Source of the DNA: Lacrimispora saccharolytica
GTDB taxonomy: Bacteria > Bacillota > Clostridia > Lachnospirales > Lachnospiraceae
Assembly (NCBI GenBank): GCA_016899975.1
Contig: JACJJN010000004.1
Coordinates: forward strand, 62,001-126,000
Length of the DNA: 64,000 nucleotides
Reading direction: 5' to 3'
Below are positions 62,041 through 64,000 of the stretch, piece by piece. Numbering within the stretch: the stretch's first letter is position 1; each line of letters opens with the position of its first letter. A model generated the notes under the pieces. It did not search any database, was not told where the DNA came from, and saw nothing but the letters and a program-made list of their open reading frames with translations. The position numbers and the translations under genes were made by a program.

Positions 62041-62129
62041 GCGTCCTCCTTATCGTTTTTCTCTGTGCTTTTCTTATTATTTTTTACCACTGCATGATTT
62101 CCCTCTTTCCGGATCATCTTTAGCTCATC

Positions 62130-62153
62130 TTAAGGCAGCGGCAAAAACCTTAA
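62130..62153. promoter_or_regulatory. Dyad in the kdpD-trkH divergent region
   Basis: TTAAGG and CCTTAA (62130-62135 and 62148-62153) form a dyad. A TATACT-like -10 for trkH lies about 40 bases downstream without a good -35, so an activator site here is possible. Weak evidence. Confidence 0.3.
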
Positions 62154-62221
62154 ACCAATACTTACAGGATACATGATATACTGAGACAACATGAAAATCA
62201 ACTGAAAAGGTGACTACTGCT

Positions 62222-63568
62222 ATGTTTAAACTGAGAAAAAAACAAATTACCCCTGCGCAGATCATCATTCTTGGATTTGCGCTGCTGATCCTGACGGGAG
62301 CGCTCCTATTGATGCTTCCGTTCTCCACATCCACACCCGGAGGCGCCTCTTTTCTGGATGCGTTGTTCACTACCACTTCGGCGACCTGTGTGACAGGACT
62401 GATCGTGCATGATACCGCCCTCTACTGGTCCCAATTCGGGCAGCTTGTGATTCTTCTGCTGATCCAGATCGGCGGTATGGGCGTGGTAACCGTTGCGGTT
62501 GCGGTATTTATTTTTTCCGGCAAAAAGATCAGCCTGAAACAGCGCTGGGTCATGCAGGAATCCATCTCCGCGCCGCAGGTGGGCGGTATCGTTCGGATGA
62601 CCGGATTTATCCTCCGCACCCTGTTCCTTCTGGAAGGAATCGGCGCAGCGGTTCTTGCTTTCCGTTTCTGTCCGGAATTTGGTCTCGCGAAAGGTTTATG
62701 GTATTCCGTTTTCCATTCCATTTCCGCCTTCTGCAACGCCGGATTTGACCTGATGGGTATCAAAAGTCCTTTCTCGTCCCTGACAGACTATACCGGCGAC
62801 CCGGTAGTCTCTCTGACGATACCGATCCTGATCATCCTTGGCGGTATCGGTTTTATGACCTGGAAAGATGTCAGAGAGCACAAATGGCATTTTCGCCTGT
62901 ACACCCTGCAGACCAAGCTGATCCTGACGACTACCGCAGGCCTGATCCTGATTCCGACCCTCTTATTCTTCTTCCTGGAATTCAGCCGTCCGGTCTGGGA
63001 TTCTATGACACTTGGAGAACGGCTTCTTGCCTCATTTTTCCAGGCGGTGACACCTCGTACCGCCGGTTTCAACTCGGTGGATCTGACCGCGCTCAGCGAA
63101 CCCTCCCAGGCACTCACCATCGTACTGATGCTCATCGGAGGCGCTCCCGGTTCCACAGCCGGAGGCTTTAAAGTTACAGCTTTGGCTGTCCTTTTTGTAA
63201 ATGCTTCCGCTGTCCTGCGGCACCGTTCCTGCACCCAGTGCTACGGCCGCCGGCTGATGCCGGAGGCGCTGACCAATGCCATGACCATTGTTCTGATGTA
63301 CCTGATCCTGTTCTTTGCAGGAGGAGCCATCATCTGCGGTCTGGAAGGAATCCCTCTGATGGACGCAATGTTTGAAACGGCATCTGCCATCGGAACGGTC
63401 GGACTTACCCTGGGCGCAACACCGACACTTGGCACAGCGTCAAAACTGATTCTGATCTTCCTGATGTATTTCGGGCGCGTGGGCGGACTGACTCTGATCT
63501 ATGCCCTCCTGGCAAACAAACCTCAGCCGGCTTCCATGCCGCCGCAGGAAAGAGTTACCGTCAGCTGA
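62222..63568 (+). CDS. trkH: Potassium uptake protein TrkH/KtrB family
   Basis: 448 residues from the ATG at 62222. Four pore loops with selectivity-filter glycines are visible: TSATCVTGLIV near 60, SISAFCNAGFDLMG near 165, VTPRTAGFNSVDLTA near 275 and SAIGTVGLTLGATP near 390, each between two membrane helices. It imports potassium as the membrane subunit, gated by the TrkA protein encoded next. A GTG at 62210 is possible, but AAAAGGTG sits nine bases before the ATG. It diverges from kdpDE, suggesting regulation by KdpE. Confidence 0.94.
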   Translation: MFKLRKKQITPAQIIILGFALLILTGALLLMLPFSTSTPGGASFLDALFTTTSATCVTGLIVHDTALYWSQFGQLVILLLIQIGGMGVVTVAVAVFIFSGKKISLKQRWVMQESISAPQVGGIVRMTGFILRTLFLLEGIGAAVLAFRFCPEFGLAKGLWYSVFHSISAFCNAGFDLMGIKSPFSSLTDYTGDPVVSLTIPILIILGGIGFMTWKDVREHKWHFRLYTLQTKLILTTTAGLILIPTLLFFFLEFSRPVWDSMTLGERLLASFFQAVTPRTAGFNSVDLTALSEPSQALTIVLMLIGGAPGSTAGGFKVTALAVLFVNASAVLRHRSCTQCYGRRLMPEALTNAMTIVLMYLILFFAGGAIICGLEGIPLMDAMFETASAIGTVGLTLGATPTLGTASKLILIFLMYFGRVGGLTLIYALLANKPQPASMPPQERVTVS

Positions 63569-63673
63569 CACACAAAAAACGATCAACTGACAGAACGCTG
63601 ACTTTTGCATTTCCGCAAAAGCGGTCATCCAATACATAACATGATCATTTTAAAATGAAAGGAATTTATTGCA

Positions 63674-64000
63674 ATGAAATCAATCTTACTGATAGGACTT
63701 GGACGTTTCGGAATTCACATGGCTCAAAAACTGCATGAGCTGCATCACGAGGTGCTCGCCGTCGACTCCAACGAAGAGCGTGTAAACAACGTTATGGACT
63801 TTGTAACCAATGCGCAGATCGGAGACAGTACCAATGAAGCCTTCATCGCTTCTCTCGGCGTGCGCAATTTCGATGTATGCGTGGTAGCCATCGGTGACAA
63901 TTTCCAAAGTTCTCTGGAAACCACTGCGCTTCTCAAGGAAAACGGCGCTCCTTTCGTGCTTGCCCGCGCTTCCCGTGAAGTGCACGCCAAATTCCTGCTG
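63674..64000 (+). CDS. trkA: Potassium channel regulatory subunit TrkA/KtrA (partial, 3' end outside window)
   Basis: The first 109 codons are visible. MKSILLIGLGRFGIHMA is the Rossmann RCK N-domain, followed by HHEVLAVDSNEERVNN and NAQIGDSTNEA (the acidic nucleotide-binding turn) and KFLL at the edge. It binds NAD(H) or ATP and gates TrkH; RCK_C domains in this family often bind c-di-AMP, but that domain is beyond the window. AAAGGA precedes the ATG by about 12 bases. Confidence 0.92.
   Translation, partial: MKSILLIGLGRFGIHMAQKLHELHHEVLAVDSNEERVNNVMDFVTNAQIGDSTNEAFIASLGVRNFDVCVVAIGDNFQSSLETTALLKENGAPFVLARASREVHAKFLL

Noticed and set aside
59887-62097. Plus-strand frame of over 700 codons opposite kdpD
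   Set aside because: The minus strand carries all KdpD motifs in order; the plus frame is low-complexity His/Arg/Gln-rich antisense.

Overview
This window looks like a chromosomal segment of a low-to-mid GC Firmicute, most likely a Lachnospiraceae-type gut Clostridium. The evidence is the gene content and order: two complete oligopeptide ABC operons, CdaA/CdaR, MreB/Mbl, RecD2, an LepA-HemW neighbourhood, a rSAM MtaB, an Fe-S aldo/keto reductase, a Nif11-like small protein and a KdpDE pair beside Trk. Strong AGGAGG ribosome sites with frequent TTG/GTG starts fit the same assignment. There are no tRNA or rRNA genes, no CRISPR array and no prophage. Most genes lie on the minus strand.

Layout. 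1-8409 (minus) is the distal part of an exopolysaccharide/capsule operon. It opens with a membrane sugar-phosphate transferase and continues with UDP-galactopyranose mutase, a DUF4422 protein, three glycosyltransferases, a Wzy/EpsG-like polymerase and an acyltransferase cut by the window edge. Overlapping stop/start codons and increasingly AT-rich sequence suggest acquired DNA making a galactofuranose-containing, possibly O-acylated polymer. 8783-17272 (minus) is a housekeeping run: mreB-like, recD2, comF, two unknown membrane proteins, cdaA, cdaR and an HPr protein. The cda genes make and control c-di-AMP. 17433-24559 holds uvrA (with a good LexA box), hemW, gtrA (plus) and lepA. 24851-28367 holds an iron alcohol dehydrogenase, a nitrilase-family amidase and a tandem GNAT protein. 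28495-34470 is opp operon 1, followed by the peptidase pepF. 36672-39206 (plus) is znuACB for zinc uptake. Then come a Nif11-like protein, an Fe-S aldo/keto reductase and opp operon 2 (42036-47876), whose leader carries a terminator and a 40-codon ORF. 48230-55217 contains mtaB, an HPr-like protein without the active histidine, thiI plus cysteine desulfurase (sulfur transfer to tRNA), rsmE, prmA and an AEC transporter. 55895-58630 has two HD phosphohydrolases and a siroheme sulfite/nitrite reductase. 58758-64000 has kdpED (minus) diverging from trkH/trkA (plus), a potassium uptake module.

The most unusual feature is the intergenic DNA. It is full of palindromic elements of at least four types. 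One is a family of about 207-269 bp long inverted repeats (27059-27327, 41262-41468 and 55317-55585, plus a rearranged copy at 20441-20830). Its two arms change together between copies, so the fold is kept while the sequence drifts. A second family carries the end motif GTAACAGTTCAGCC and recurs about seven times. Others sit at 24589-24756, 39325-39475 and 39849-39976. Several of these elements supply the stop codon or C-terminal residues of neighbouring genes (prmA, the aldo/keto reductase, the Nif11-like protein).

Functional links: c-di-AMP synthesis (cdaAR) and potassium uptake (kdpDE, trkHA) are connected in other Firmicutes through c-di-AMP binding to KdpD and TrkA/KtrA-type proteins. 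Peptide uptake (two Opp systems) together with PepF suggests peptides are important nutrients or signals. All functional assignments come from reading motifs by eye; no database search was run.
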